Below, piece by piece: positions 43,361-52,134 of a stretch of 64,000 nt of DNA. The stretch covers positions 1 through 64,000 of the forward strand of contig NZ_WTVK01000033.1 of assembly GCF_012910805.1 (NCBI RefSeq), in the 5' to 3' direction. The position numbers and the translations under genes are program-made. Numbering within the stretch: the first letter of the stretch is position 1; each line of letters starts with the position of its first letter. Under the pieces are notes generated by a model, which saw only the letters and a list, made by a program, of their open reading frames with translations, ran no database searches and was not told the DNA's origin. This stretch comes from Aromatoleum evansii. Lineage in GTDB: Bacteria; Pseudomonadota; Gammaproteobacteria; Burkholderiales; Rhodocyclaceae.

Positions 43361-45302
43361 GGTCGATTCCCCTGAAGAGCGTGCGTGTGGTGCCACTCTC
43401 GGTGGCTCCGCCGATCTCATCGGAAAGTGTTCCGAATCCGCGCAGTTCCATGTCGTATTCGGCCAGCGCGAAGCCGTTGGTCGTGCGCTCGAGCAGCCCC
43501 ACGCGCGCCTGAGTCTCTTCCTCGACCTCATCGGGCAGGTAGAGCCAGCAATATCCGTCGCCACCATGCCGCGCCAGTCGGCCGCGCATTTGGTGCAAGG
43601 TGCTGACCCCATAGCGATCTGCATTGACGACCATCAGGCCGCGCAACTTCGGTATCGTCACGCCGATCTCGACGATGGAGGAGGCGACGATCAGTTGGCG
43701 TTCGCACGCCTTTGCCTGACGCATGGCTTCGAGCTTTTCGGCGTCGGCCATGCGGCCATGAATGGTGACTACGTTGCCGGGGAAATGTCGCTCCCACATT
43801 TGTGCTGCGGCCACGACCGATTTCGAGTCCGACTCCTTCGAGGCCTGGACGCGCGGATAGATGATGGCAACCTGCTCGCCTCGTGCGATCAAGTCGCGCA
43901 TGCAGCCGAAGACCATCGCCCGTTCCTCAGCGGCAACGATTGTGGTAACGATGTTCTTTTTCGCGTGAGCGACGTCGACCTCGATCTGCGCCTTGTTGCC
44001 GTAGCGCAGCAAGGCAAGGGTGCGCGGCATGGGCGTGGCCGAGGCTTCGAGCACGTTGGTGTCGCGTACGCAGAGCTTCTCACGCTGCTCCGCGGACAGC
44101 TTCTGTTGCTCGTCGATCACCAGTAAGTCGGGATGCCAGCGCTGCTTTGCGGTGACCGTAAAGAGCCGCGTGGTGCCGATCAGGATGGGGTTGTCGTGCC
44201 AGGCGATAGCAGCCTTCTTATGGGCGTCCGTCACGAGCGCGATCGGCTCATTGGGGAAGCAGTGCCGGAACTCTCCGGCGATGTTGTCGGCGAGAAGCGT
44301 GTTTGGAACGAGGATTGCCACTTTGGCCCCACGGCGGCGAGCCAGTACGGCCGGGATCATGTAGCAGAGCGTCTTGCCCACCCCTACGTCGGCTGTGAGG
44401 ATTGCGTCCATCGGGCGCGGCTCGGCCAGCAGAAGCGCGATCTCCCGCATCGCAGCTTCCTGCGAGCGTTTGCCGCGTGTAGGCGAGAAGGGCAGGGCGC
44501 GAATCGCCAGGTCGATCTCCGAGTCCTCGATCCGAATCGAAGACTGGATGCGCATTGGGCGTTCGCTCATCTGCGCCGCGCAATGGTGAATGCTTGCAAC
44601 GGCCAGCGACTTCGCTGCTGCCTGCGCCCAATCAGCCGCCTCCATCGAAACCGGTCGATGCAGTTGGTAGAGCAACATTTCTAGGGTGCCCCCTATACCT
44701 GCAGCGGCCAGAATCGACTCTTCGCTGTCAGCTCCGAACGCCTGACGGATGGCGATACAGGCATCGGCCACATCGCGGGGACTGCCGATGGCAAACGTGG
44801 CGGCCCGCCCGACCGCTTCGGCGCCGATGATGCCGGCCTTTCCCGAGTAGATCGGAACGAGCCGCCCGACGTGTTCGGGCGGGATCACTTCCGGGCCGTT
44901 CAGGTAGCACTGCCCGTTGAATTCCGTCACCTTGGCTTCGATGTGCACTTCGGCGCCGACAGGGAAGCGATTCCACGGCGAAAAGCGAAGCGCGCCGAAC
45001 ACGGTGAGCTTGTGCTCCCGGCCAGTGTCATCGACCACCCATGCCCGAAATCGCCCCTTCATGGTCTTCAAGGTTTGGGGGTCGGTAATGGTCGTCGCGG
45101 GCCGGGAGATGTGCAGCCGCAAAAGCACCTTGCGTTCGATGTGTGCGTGCAGTTCGGTCGCGGAGTGGATGGTCGTGAAATCCCGGTACTTACGCGGAAC
45201 CCACAAGAGCACTTGGTACGGGCGAACAATGCCTGCGCGCGCGAGCGCCTTGGCCGGGTAGAGGTCCTCGGTGTCGGCGGCGGCGTCAGTCGTGGCGTGC
45301 AT
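43326..45302 (-). CDS. RecG-like superfamily 2 helicase
   Basis: This 658-aa protein has an OB-fold/wedge-like N-terminal region (FRAWVVDDTGREHKLTVFGA, GQCYLNGPEVIPPEHVGRL) and then helicase motifs: DAILTADVGVGKTLCYM (Walker A), LLVIDEQQKLSAEQR (motif II DEQQ, where canonical RecG has DEQH), SATPMPRTLALL (motif III), VAIIYPRVQASK, RQLIVASSIVEIGVTIPKLR and VSTLHQMRGRLARHGG (motif VI). RecG remodels forks and R-loops. A plasmid-borne copy may assist replication or transfer. The start ATG 45302 (MHATTDAAADTEDL) overlaps the upstream gene by 17 bp; DEQQ is unusual. Confidence 0.85.
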   Translation of the reverse strand: MHATTDAAADTEDLYPAKALARAGIVRPYQVLLWVPRKYRDFTTIHSATELHAHIERKVLLRLHISRPATTITDPQTLKTMKGRFRAWVVDDTGREHKLTVFGALRFSPWNRFPVGAEVHIEAKVTEFNGQCYLNGPEVIPPEHVGRLVPIYSGKAGIIGAEAVGRAATFAIGSPRDVADACIAIRQAFGADSEESILAAAGIGGTLEMLLYQLHRPVSMEAADWAQAAAKSLAVASIHHCAAQMSERPMRIQSSIRIEDSEIDLAIRALPFSPTRGKRSQEAAMREIALLLAEPRPMDAILTADVGVGKTLCYMIPAVLARRRGAKVAILVPNTLLADNIAGEFRHCFPNEPIALVTDAHKKAAIAWHDNPILIGTTRLFTVTAKQRWHPDLLVIDEQQKLSAEQREKLCVRDTNVLEASATPMPRTLALLRYGNKAQIEVDVAHAKKNIVTTIVAAEERAMVFGCMRDLIARGEQVAIIYPRVQASKESDSKSVVAAAQMWERHFPGNVVTIHGRMADAEKLEAMRQAKACERQLIVASSIVEIGVTIPKLRGLMVVNADRYGVSTLHQMRGRLARHGGDGYCWLYLPDEVEEETQARVGLLERTTNGFALAEYDMELRGFGTLSDEIGGATESGTTRTLFRGIDLKPEDFADRAN

Positions 45303-45834
45303 TGGTTTTGACCTCGGGCTGTACGCGCAGAACGTTGCGCACATCGATGCGTTGATCGTCGGGGAGTTCGCGGTACAGGCGCAGCACCTTTTCGACGCGC
45401 TGCTCGCGCCGCTTGCCCGTGGGCTGGCGATCCATCTGCGCCTCAATGGCCTCGAGCTCAGTGCGCGCGTCGCGCTCGCTGAGAGTGGTCATGATGGCCA
45501 GGATCTCCTCGAGGTTGTCGGGTGTGGCGACCCGCGCGGCGAGATCGAGCGTTGTCATGTTCACCATCGCCAGTTCCGCCAAGGTGCCGTCATCGACGGC
45601 AAGTTCCAGCGCGAAGCGCCGCGCCACCCGCATGTACTGATAGGCTGCCTTATCGTTGATGCGCTCCTCTTCCAAAAAGGAGGCGAACGATTCATTCCGC
45701 AGCCGCCATGCCTCTGTGCTGCGAACATGCTCCAGAAAAATGCCGAGTTCCAACCGCGCTTGGCCGTAGCGCCTCCGGGCGGCACCGATGGCACGAAAGG
45801 CAGCGAGGGCGTGGTTCACGCGTTTGGTATCCAT
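45286..45834 (-). CDS. Hypothetical plasmid protein
   Basis: This 182-aa, helix-rich protein starts at ATG 45834 (MDTKRVNHALAAFRAIGAAR). It contains FLEEERINDKAAYQYMRVAR and EEILAIMTTLSERDARTELE. The first half resembles a helical DNA-binding or replication-accessory protein, but I see no named domain. It overlaps the start of the RecG-like helicase gene and is likely co-expressed with it. Confidence 0.55.
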   Translation of the reverse strand: MDTKRVNHALAAFRAIGAARRRYGQARLELGIFLEHVRSTEAWRLRNESFASFLEEERINDKAAYQYMRVARRFALELAVDDGTLAELAMVNMTTLDLAARVATPDNLEEILAIMTTLSERDARTELEAIEAQMDRQPTGKRREQRVEKVLRLYRELPDDQRIDVRNVLRVQPEVKTNARHD

Positions 45835-45864
45835 GCACCTAGAGTGCCGCACTTCGGCGGTGTT

Positions 45865-47076
45865 TCAAGGGGCGTTTAGCGCCCTGACGAGCGGGACATT
45901 GAAAATGCGCGCCCACGCCTCGATGTGTTCGCGCTGAATGTCCAGGATGGCGGGCCCGCCACCCGCCCACCAGGCGTTCGCCATCGACACGATGAGGTCC
46001 GGCTTGTGAGCGAAGCTGACGAGCGTGGTCCAGACGAGTAGATCCTCGTAGCAGAGACTGAGCATGACTCGTTGGCCGCCGACTTCGTAGATGCCGCTGG
46101 TGAGCCATTCGACCTCGGTCGAGTCGTGTCGCCACGGTTTCCACATCGACACGGGAATGGCGAACCGGGCATTGGCTTGCGCCCACGACTGCCCGTCGAA
46201 GGTGAGCATCGCGTTGAATGTGCGCGCTTCCTGTCCGGTCGGGACAGCAGCGCCCACCACAAGCGTCGCGCTTGAGTCACGCAAGGCTGGCCCGATGGTG
46301 GCATCCAGGAAGTAGCGCCATGTGTCCGACCATGTGCCAAGGATTTGTTCTGGCAGCACGATGACTTGCTTGCCTTGTGCGAGCGCAGCATCGACGGCCT
46401 GCACAACGGCGAGTTGTCGGGCCAGTTGCTCAGGGGCACTCTCCGGAGCCTTGCCGGCGTGCATCTCCACCCCAATCCATTGGCTCGGGGGCGACGGTAG
46501 ATCCCGCTTCGCCCCGACTGCCGAGGCGAGAATGACCACCGCGAACGCGCCGGCCAGATTGCGCAGTGGGCGTCCGCGCGGCACATAGGCACACAGGGCG
46601 AGCAAGGCAAAGCCAAGGATCAAAGACCACCATCCGAGTCCTGGCACGATCAGCGCCGCACCGAGCCACGGGTTGGTCCAACCGATGAGGCCGAGAGGTG
46701 GAAGGACTGAGAGGGCGATCGCCACGATCAAGTGGGCGATCCGGCCAGCGAGGGGGGCGCGCGGTCGGAACAAGGCCCAAGGCGCGGCAAGCAGTGCGGC
46801 GCTGAGGCACCATAGGAGCAGCCCGAAGCCGATGTTGGTGCCTTGCTCGAAGAAGACGGCGCTACTGAGCGGGATCGTGCGCGAACCGGCCATGAAATAG
46901 GCGAGCATGATCAGCCACGCCTGCAAGCGAGAGGCACTCAGGAACCAGAGTGGCACGACAAGGGCGGCAAACGGGGTGAGTCCGTAACCCCACGCAAAAA
47001 AGCCGCACAAGGCGGCGGCAAAAACGAGCAGGGGCGGCCTGAGCCGCCCCGAAAGGGTTAGCGGAGTCTTGATCAT
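45865..47076 (-). CDS. traB: TraB-like conjugal transfer nitrilase
   Basis: This 403-aa membrane protein has several N-terminal transmembrane helices (residues 12-190) and a C-terminal carbon-nitrogen hydrolase domain. The Glu-Lys-Cys triad is visible: Glu in VIVLPEQILG, Lys in VSMWKPWR and Cys in LSLCYEDLL. This layout matches TraB of Ti-type transfer systems and is also found in the apolipoprotein N-acyltransferase group. In conjugation, TraB-type proteins are needed for full transfer efficiency, possibly by acylation or envelope modification. The start (MIKTPLTL) overlaps the upstream gene by 4 bp. Confidence 0.75.
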   Translation of the reverse strand: MIKTPLTLSGRLRPPLLVFAAALCGFFAWGYGLTPFAALVVPLWFLSASRLQAWLIMLAYFMAGSRTIPLSSAVFFEQGTNIGFGLLLWCLSAALLAAPWALFRPRAPLAGRIAHLIVAIALSVLPPLGLIGWTNPWLGAALIVPGLGWWSLILGFALLALCAYVPRGRPLRNLAGAFAVVILASAVGAKRDLPSPPSQWIGVEMHAGKAPESAPEQLARQLAVVQAVDAALAQGKQVIVLPEQILGTWSDTWRYFLDATIGPALRDSSATLVVGAAVPTGQEARTFNAMLTFDGQSWAQANARFAIPVSMWKPWRHDSTEVEWLTSGIYEVGGQRVMLSLCYEDLLVWTTLVSFAHKPDLIVSMANAWWAGGGPAILDIQREHIEAWARIFNVPLVRALNAP

Positions 47077-48155
47077 CCGTTGGCTGCGCGAGCGGGCGCT
47101 TGCGCCGGCGTCGCTGTCTTCTCGCACACACGCCGCGCGAGCATCATCAGCTGCGTGTCGCTCAACTCGGGGTTGTTCGCCTTCATCTGCCCGAAAATCA
47201 TGGCCATGATCGCATAGGTGTCCTTCGGCAGCACGGGCAGTGCGAACGTGCCCCCGCCACGCACGCGCATCGACATGAAGAACTTGTTGCCTTGATCCTC
47301 GATGATGAGGGCCTTGTCGTTGGTCGCGCCATGCCCGGACAGCTCAATGCGCGACGAGAAGCCGAAAAGTACCCCAAACACGAGCGGCAACTCGGCAATG
47401 GTCAGTTGAAAACTGATTTTCTTGTCCCAGTCATAGACCTTCTCGCCTTTGGCAGCCGCAGCTTCAATCTGGACCGTGGGGAAGTTGCCCTTGCGCGTTG
47501 TGTTGAGCGAGAAGCACATCGCGGCCTTGCCCCCATACAGGTGGAAGCTGACAAACTTGCGACCATTACCTTCTGCTTCGCCGGTGGCTGCTGGCGCATT
47601 GCTCGGCTCACGACGGGGCAATTGCGCCACGTTATCCGGGGGCGGCGTTGGAGCGCCTGGATTGTGCAATCCAGAAGACGCGGGTTGTGCAGGGCGATGT
47701 TCGGCCTGCGGTGCGCGAGCGGGCGCCTCGTTGCCGGCCGGCAGCGGTTCGCAGATCGTGCGAAGCGTTCGCTTGAGGTAGTTTCGCGCCGCCTCAAGGC
47801 TGGCCGGATCGGCGTTCTCGGTTCTCATGCCACGCACGGCGCCGGCGAACAGATGCCCCTCTTGCTTCGAGAGATCAATCAAGGCCCCCAAATCCGGCAT
47901 GGCAAAGCCAAGGGCGCCAATCGTGTCTCGCGTGAGTGGTGCGCAGGCCGTGAGCAGCGCCTTGAGGTACTTCATTCGGGCTTCGGCGTTGGGGGCCTGA
48001 TTTGCCGCATCGACGAGCGCCTGCTTGAACTCCATGCCCTCCTTTTGCCCGATGGCCCGAATCGTATTCGCATCAAGCGTGGGCAGCTGCAAGACGCTCA
48101 GCAACTCCTGGGCGGCGAGCGTCGACGTGGGGATGCTGTAGTTCGAGGTGGTCAT
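47073..48155 (-). CDS. Hypothetical, possible nucleic-acid-binding domain
   Basis: This 360-aa protein has a helical N-terminal domain (1-130), an Ala/Pro linker (140-190), and a C-terminal beta-rich domain: KFVSFHLYGGKAAMCFSLNT, YDWDKKISFQLTIAELPLVF and KALIIEDQGNKFFMSMRVRG. The strand pattern with a curved sheet resembles small single-stranded nucleic acid-binding folds (Whirly/PC4-like), but this is by eye only. A palindrome copy lies in the linker code at 47657. It is coupled to traB by a 4-bp overlap. Confidence 0.5.
   Translation of the reverse strand: MTTSNYSIPTSTLAAQELLSVLQLPTLDANTIRAIGQKEGMEFKQALVDAANQAPNAEARMKYLKALLTACAPLTRDTIGALGFAMPDLGALIDLSKQEGHLFAGAVRGMRTENADPASLEAARNYLKRTLRTICEPLPAGNEAPARAPQAEHRPAQPASSGLHNPGAPTPPPDNVAQLPRREPSNAPAATGEAEGNGRKFVSFHLYGGKAAMCFSLNTTRKGNFPTVQIEAAAAKGEKVYDWDKKISFQLTIAELPLVFGVLFGFSSRIELSGHGATNDKALIIEDQGNKFFMSMRVRGGGTFALPVLPKDTYAIMAMIFGQMKANNPELSDTQLMMLARRVCEKTATPAQAPARAANG
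47657..47674. promoter_or_regulatory. Palindrome copy 3
   Basis: CTGGATTGTGCAATCCAG has the same 16-bp core TGGATTGYRCAATCCA as the copies at 38002 and 38110, here within the linker coding region of the 47073-48155 gene. Confidence 0.4.
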
Positions 48156-48169
48156 GGGAAGCCTCCACA

Positions 48170-48260
48170 GGGAATGCTACATTACTGTATATAATGCCAT
48201 ATTATAAAGCACTATTAGCCGCAATCCAGCCCTATTTCACGCCAGTGCTTATAATGCGGA
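48170..48260. promoter_or_regulatory. AT-rich divergent promoter region
   Basis: Between divergent genes. It contains TATAAT on the plus strand (48189, and CTTATAATG near 48248) and ATTATAAAG (TATAAT read on the minus strand, near 48203), plus a small dyad around TATAATGCCATATTATAA. AT content is well above the surroundings. Divergent transcription of the 47073-48155 and 48301-48636 genes is expected. Confidence 0.55.
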
Positions 48261-48300
48261 GCCACGCTCGGCGACGTACTCGCACGCTCTCGACGCCTCT

Positions 48301-48636
48301 ATGCCACGAACAAAATCCATCCCGTCCGATGCTTCATCCATGTCTGCAGCGGACGTCAGACGGGGAGAGCATGTCATTTCAGCGATCGGTGCGTTCGATT
48401 GGGATGTGCCGCGCGAAAAGCCGACCCCCAAACTGCTCCAGGTGGACCCATTGGACGCTGCGATCCTGAAGTTTTTGGCGGGCACAACCTTTCGTGACAC
48501 CGAAACCTCGATCATCAAGAGAGCCCTTCGCCGCGAGATGGCGGCGATGCTGCGCTCGCGCGGCTACTCAGTCGTGGAGACGGATGCGCAGACGGGAGGC
48601 TTCGAGGTCCGCGCTCCGACGTCCGAAGACCGGTAG
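48301..48636 (+). CDS. Small hypothetical regulator-like protein
   Basis: This 111-aa protein (MPRTKSIPSDASSMSAADVR) has a helical core (LDAAILKFLAGTTFRDTETS, IIKRALRREMAAMLRSRGYS) that would fit a small DNA-binding protein, ending in a strand (VVETDAQTGGFEVRAP). It is expressed divergently from the TraB unit across an AT-rich promoter. The function is inferred only from context. Confidence 0.45.
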   Translation: MPRTKSIPSDASSMSAADVRRGEHVISAIGAFDWDVPREKPTPKLLQVDPLDAAILKFLAGTTFRDTETSIIKRALRREMAAMLRSRGYSVVETDAQTGGFEVRAPTSEDR

Positions 48637-48752
48637 CACGAGAATCGGCAGTGTTTCTGCACTCAAATGAGCGGTTATCGGCCTTTTAACGCCGCCATCG
48701 CTTGACTTGGTTTCCGTAGACTTTCAGCAGACTCAACGCTGGAGGCGAGTAC

Positions 48753-49763
48753 GTGAATCAGGCATTCGATCCCATCAATGCATCAATCATTCAAGACAAT
48801 CTTGGCGAACCCTATGGTGGGGAAGCGACCATCAGCCTCGCACCCGAGGACGTGATTGACGGCCACGCTGCAGCAGTGCAACCCGCTCGCCGCAGTCTTC
48901 TACTGCCCACGGTCGCAGCGAGCTTGGTGCTTCTTGCCGGGATCGGCGGGGGCGCCTACTACGTCATGGGCACAGCGGACCCGGAGCCCGAAGGGTTCTC
49001 TCCTGCCGCGACCGAGACCGCGCTGCCGGGCCCACAGAATCCCGACGCCGCCCAGGGTGCGTTGGCAGCGGCGCCGACTGATGCGCTGGCGCCGGCCAAT
49101 CCGTTTGAGCCTACCGCTGCGAGCGCACCTATGGCCGCGGCTGCGATGCCAGCGTTGGCGGCCAATGCGCCCGTGGTGGCGGGGCAGGGGCAGACGCCGG
49201 CGCCGGTTGAAACTCACGAACCAACCCTCCCCCCGGCATCGCCCTTGCCCGCCGAACTTGCCGCAATTGCTTCAGGCGCCGCACCGATTGTTCCAGCCGC
49301 CGCGCCGGCCGCCGCGCCGCAAACTGCTCCTGTACCCCAGGCAGCCAGTGTAGTTGAACCGCCCCCCAAGGCTGCCCCTGTGGACGCTCCCGCGCCCGTG
49401 AAAAAGCCGGCGCCGAAACCGACTCCGACGCGTGAAGCAGCACCAGTGGCCAAGGCCGCAGCCGCAAAACCTGCTCCGGCCAAGGCAGAGGCTACTCGCA
49501 AGATCGTCACCAAGCCGGTCGAGCAAGCGCCGGTCGCGGCCAGTGCCGGCGAGGCCGTGAAGCCGCTGATCGTAATGACAGCGCAGCAAATCGGGCTCAA
49601 AGCACTGACGCGCGACGGATTGGTTGTGGCGTCTGCGGCAGGGACGGACACCAAGACATATCGTCAGGGCAGTGTGTTGCCATCGGGCGAGCGCGTCGAA
49701 CTGCTGGATGCCGCCGCGATGGTAATCGTGACCGATCGCAACGTGATTCGTATCAAACCCTAA
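48753..49763 (+). CDS. Membrane-anchored Ala/Pro-rich protein
   Basis: This 336-aa protein starts at GTG 48753 after a GGAGG site. A short cytoplasmic N-terminus precedes one transmembrane helix (residues 48-71, LLLPTVAASLVLLAGIGGGA). Next is a very long Ala/Pro-rich periplasmic linker (72-265), then a small C-terminal domain (QIGLKALTRDGLVVASAAGT, SVLPSGERVELLDAAAMVIV). The linker-plus-small-domain layout resembles PilP/TraP-type proteins of pilus or transfer machines. It precedes a bactofilin gene by 13 bp, so the two probably work together at the envelope. Confidence 0.6.
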   Translation: MNQAFDPINASIIQDNLGEPYGGEATISLAPEDVIDGHAAAVQPARRSLLLPTVAASLVLLAGIGGGAYYVMGTADPEPEGFSPAATETALPGPQNPDAAQGALAAAPTDALAPANPFEPTAASAPMAAAAMPALAANAPVVAGQGQTPAPVETHEPTLPPASPLPAELAAIASGAAPIVPAAAPAAAPQTAPVPQAASVVEPPPKAAPVDAPAPVKKPAPKPTPTREAAPVAKAAAAKPAPAKAEATRKIVTKPVEQAPVAASAGEAVKPLIVMTAQQIGLKALTRDGLVVASAAGTDTKTYRQGSVLPSGERVELLDAAAMVIVTDRNVIRIKP

Positions 49764-49776
49764 CCGAGAAACGACT

Positions 49777-50304
49777 ATGACTGCATTGATGCGACGTGAG
49801 GATACTTCGGCAGGGTTTGCTGCGATTCGTCAGGATTCCGCTCCGAGCAAACTCAAGATCAACCCTCAACAGGAGCGCATAACGACGGTGCTTGCGGCGT
49901 CGACTTGCCTGGAAGGCACCTTGCGCTTCGAGGAGGGAGTAAAGATCGATGGCAGGGTTAAAGGCGACGTGATCTTTGGCATCGAGGACGGGCTTTGCAT
50001 CGTGTCGGCCGGGGCTGTTGTCGAAGGGAACCTGCGCGGGCCGAAGGCACTGATCATGGGTGAGGTCCAGGGCAACGTGGAAGTCGACACAACGTTGGTG
50101 CTGGCACCGTCGGCTGTAGTCGTAGGCTCAGTCAAATGCGGGCGCTTTGTGGTGTATGACGGCGCATCGGTGACGGGATCGATCGAAACCATTCGCCAAC
50201 TGCCGCCCAGAATGGACCCCCAACTGGAAATTCGTACCAGTCAACCGCCCGCAGAAAGTGACGTTGTTCCGTTCCGTCGGCGTTTGTTTGGCGCGCGCCG
50301 GTGA
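49777..50304 (+). CDS. Bactofilin-family polymer-forming protein
   Basis: This 175-aa protein has a central beta-helix domain of the bactofilin (DUF583) family: TLRFEEGVKIDGRVKGDVIF, VVEGNLRGPKALIMGEVQGN, TLVLAPSAVVVGSVKCGRFV and YDGASVTGSIETI, flanked by flexible tails. Bactofilins assemble without nucleotide into filaments that scaffold envelope enzymes. On a plasmid and next to a membrane-anchored protein, it may position a transfer or pilus complex. The end overlaps the leader region of the next gene. Confidence 0.85.
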   Translation: MTALMRREDTSAGFAAIRQDSAPSKLKINPQQERITTVLAASTCLEGTLRFEEGVKIDGRVKGDVIFGIEDGLCIVSAGAVVEGNLRGPKALIMGEVQGNVEVDTTLVLAPSAVVVGSVKCGRFVVYDGASVTGSIETIRQLPPRMDPQLEIRTSQPPAESDVVPFRRRLFGARR

Positions 50305-50314
50305 CGAGGCACCC

Positions 50315-50599
50315 ATGATCCGCGAACTCCTAAAATCGCTGCGGCAAGAGGGAACGACGAACGCCGAAGCATCCCCCGCTGCAGCGGAGCGTCGATTGGC
50401 CACGCAGCAGGAAGAGAAACGGGCGCGCGTCGAGGCCGTCGAAAGAACGCTGCGTCTTTATGATCGTCGTGAGGTTACGGTGCGCGAACTCAGCAATGCC
50501 GCGCAGGTGAACGAGAGGCATGTGCGCCGAATCCTCATTCACCTTACGGCGGACGGCAAAGTTGCATTTGACGGCCACCGGGTGCGACTCATTTCTTGA
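50315..50599 (+). CDS. Small winged-helix-like regulator
   Basis: This 94-aa protein starts at ATG 50315 (MIRELLKSLRQEGTTNAEAS). After a charged N-terminus comes a helix-turn-helix/winged-helix pattern: LYDRRE, VTVRELSNAAQVNERHVRRI, LIHLTADGKVAFDGHRVRL. The start lies 8 bp after the bactofilin stop, so the two genes form one unit. It is likely a DNA-binding regulator of that operon. Its end overlaps the convergent recombinase gene. Confidence 0.6.
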   Translation: MIRELLKSLRQEGTTNAEASPAAAERRLATQQEEKRARVEAVERTLRLYDRREVTVRELSNAAQVNERHVRRILIHLTADGKVAFDGHRVRLIS

Positions 50600-51794
50600 G
50601 TGACGCGATCATCGAGTCAAAGACCGGCGTGACCTGATCGTGCAATTCGTCGCTCTCGGTGTTCAGATAACCGAGCGTCGTGTCCGCGGATGAGTGCCGT
50701 CCAAACCCTTTGGTCATCCGCACGTTACCCGAGGTATCGGCAATCTTGCTGATTGATGTGTGACGCAGCCAGTGGGTCGAGGCTTGCTCCAACTGGTTCT
50801 TGGCATTGTCAGCGCCGTGCTTGCCTGCGAGCTTCGCGGCATCGCCCATCACGCGCTTGACGATGCGATATAGCATATTGTCGGAGATGCCCTGCTTCGG
50901 ATTGCCGATTTGCGCGATGACGGGATGGTTGTCGCGCATGTGAGGCAATTCGGGAAGCCCGCGGCACGTGTTGTACGTCTTGAGTGCCTGAATGACGGCA
51001 TCTCCGATCTGCAACGTTCCTACGTCCCCGCCCTTGGCGATCACGTGAAGACGCCAGCGGTTGTTCTCGCACACGAGGTTATTGACCGTTGCATTGGCCA
51101 GCTCTGATCGGCGAGCCCCAGTCGTGAGCAAAATTTGTATCACCAGTTCGGCGCGTGCCGCGGTTTCATTCTCCTCTGCCGTAGCCCGCGGCAACATTGC
51201 AAGGTGCTGGAAAATGAAGGAGATCGCTTCGAGGGTCAGGCCGTGCCGGGAGACCGTCGCAGGGCGCACCTTGTCCCCTTTTTCTGCCCGGGCCTTGCGC
51301 CGCTTCTGTCGGACCAGCCCCATGGGGTTAGCGTTCAAATAACCGGCTTGTACCAGCCAATCAAGAAAGGCAGCGACTACACGCAGCGCCTGATGGCACG
51401 AGTCATGACTCAAGGGTGCGCGGAAGGGGCGCCATTCCTCATGCCCGTATGGAGCCCGTGTATCGCCGATCAGATGATCGGGGGGGCTGCGCATCCAAGT
51501 CTCAAAATCGCGAAGATCGTCGCGCATCAGGTGCGCAAATCGGCGGTGCGCGAAGTCTCGCGTCCAGATCAGGAATCGACGCAGCTCTTTGGCGTAGAGA
51601 CGTCGAGTATTGGGAGACTCCCGATACTCGGCGAGGTAAGCGTCGATCGCCTCTTCGTCGTTGGTGACCCGAATTGCGAGGCTGACGCGACGGTGCGTCG
51701 TATCAAGCTCCAGTCGGTTACGAGTAGCCTCCTCCTGGTCGACTGCGTCGTAGACTACGGTAGGCAGTTGGTCTGTTCCCTTAAACGCAGGCAT
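50589..51794 (-). CDS. Active-type tyrosine recombinase related to TnsF
   Basis: This 401-aa tyrosine recombinase has all catalytic positions: Arg in TTGARRSELA, Lys in LHVIAKGGDVG, HWLRH (His-x-x-Arg), His in GRHSSADTT and Tyr in LGYLNT. Its core-binding region has a signature also seen in the TnsF-like protein at 60444-61667: ETWMRSPP, then W-R-P-F...APLS, then FLDWLVQAGYLNANP. In the other protein these read YFLLRPHPP, W-L-P-F...GPL and LTDWLREVGY. Known relatives of TnsF with an active domain move non-Tn7 elements (Tsy). This may be the recombinase of such an element or a plasmid resolvase. It is convergent with the winged-helix gene. Confidence 0.85.
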   Translation of the reverse strand: MPAFKGTDQLPTVVYDAVDQEEATRNRLELDTTHRRVSLAIRVTNDEEAIDAYLAEYRESPNTRRLYAKELRRFLIWTRDFAHRRFAHLMRDDLRDFETWMRSPPDHLIGDTRAPYGHEEWRPFRAPLSHDSCHQALRVVAAFLDWLVQAGYLNANPMGLVRQKRRKARAEKGDKVRPATVSRHGLTLEAISFIFQHLAMLPRATAEENETAARAELVIQILLTTGARRSELANATVNNLVCENNRWRLHVIAKGGDVGTLQIGDAVIQALKTYNTCRGLPELPHMRDNHPVIAQIGNPKQGISDNMLYRIVKRVMGDAAKLAGKHGADNAKNQLEQASTHWLRHTSISKIADTSGNVRMTKGFGRHSSADTTLGYLNTESDELHDQVTPVFDSMIASLKK

Positions 51795-51812
51795 AGCGAC
51801 TCTCCTTCCGTC

Positions 51813-52022
51813 TTACCACGTCGATTGTCGAATAAGGGCGGGGCTCTCCGGACCGTCGGCAAGCAGGTGCGGCGGCGGGATCTCCGCGCCATCGGGCACG
51901 GTGATGAACTGGTTGCCCAGGTGCTTCTGAGCCATCAGATCAGTGAATGGACAGGTAAAGCCAAAGCCGGCACTTGTTGCGATCAACCCTCGCTCCTCTT
52001 CTTTTCCGGTCAGGACGTGCAC
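51813..52022 (-). CDS. Small hypothetical protein
   Basis: This 69-aa frame (MHVLTGKEEERGLIATSAGF then GFTCPFTDLMAQKHLGNQFI) lies 18 bp upstream of the recombinase on the same strand, and the ATG at 52022 is followed by good-looking protein sequence. No family is recognised. It may be co-transcribed with the recombinase. Confidence 0.45.
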   Translation of the reverse strand: MHVLTGKEEERGLIATSAGFGFTCPFTDLMAQKHLGNQFITVPDGAEIPPPHLLADGPESPALIRQSTW

Positions 52023-52134
52023 AATCTTCGCACCCGCCTACATGTCGACGAAAGTCGTTACAGGTGCACCCATCCTCGCCCATCTGGGAGGGCGGCGACG
52101 CTAATCGAAAGCGCATGGACGGTATTGGTCAGCA

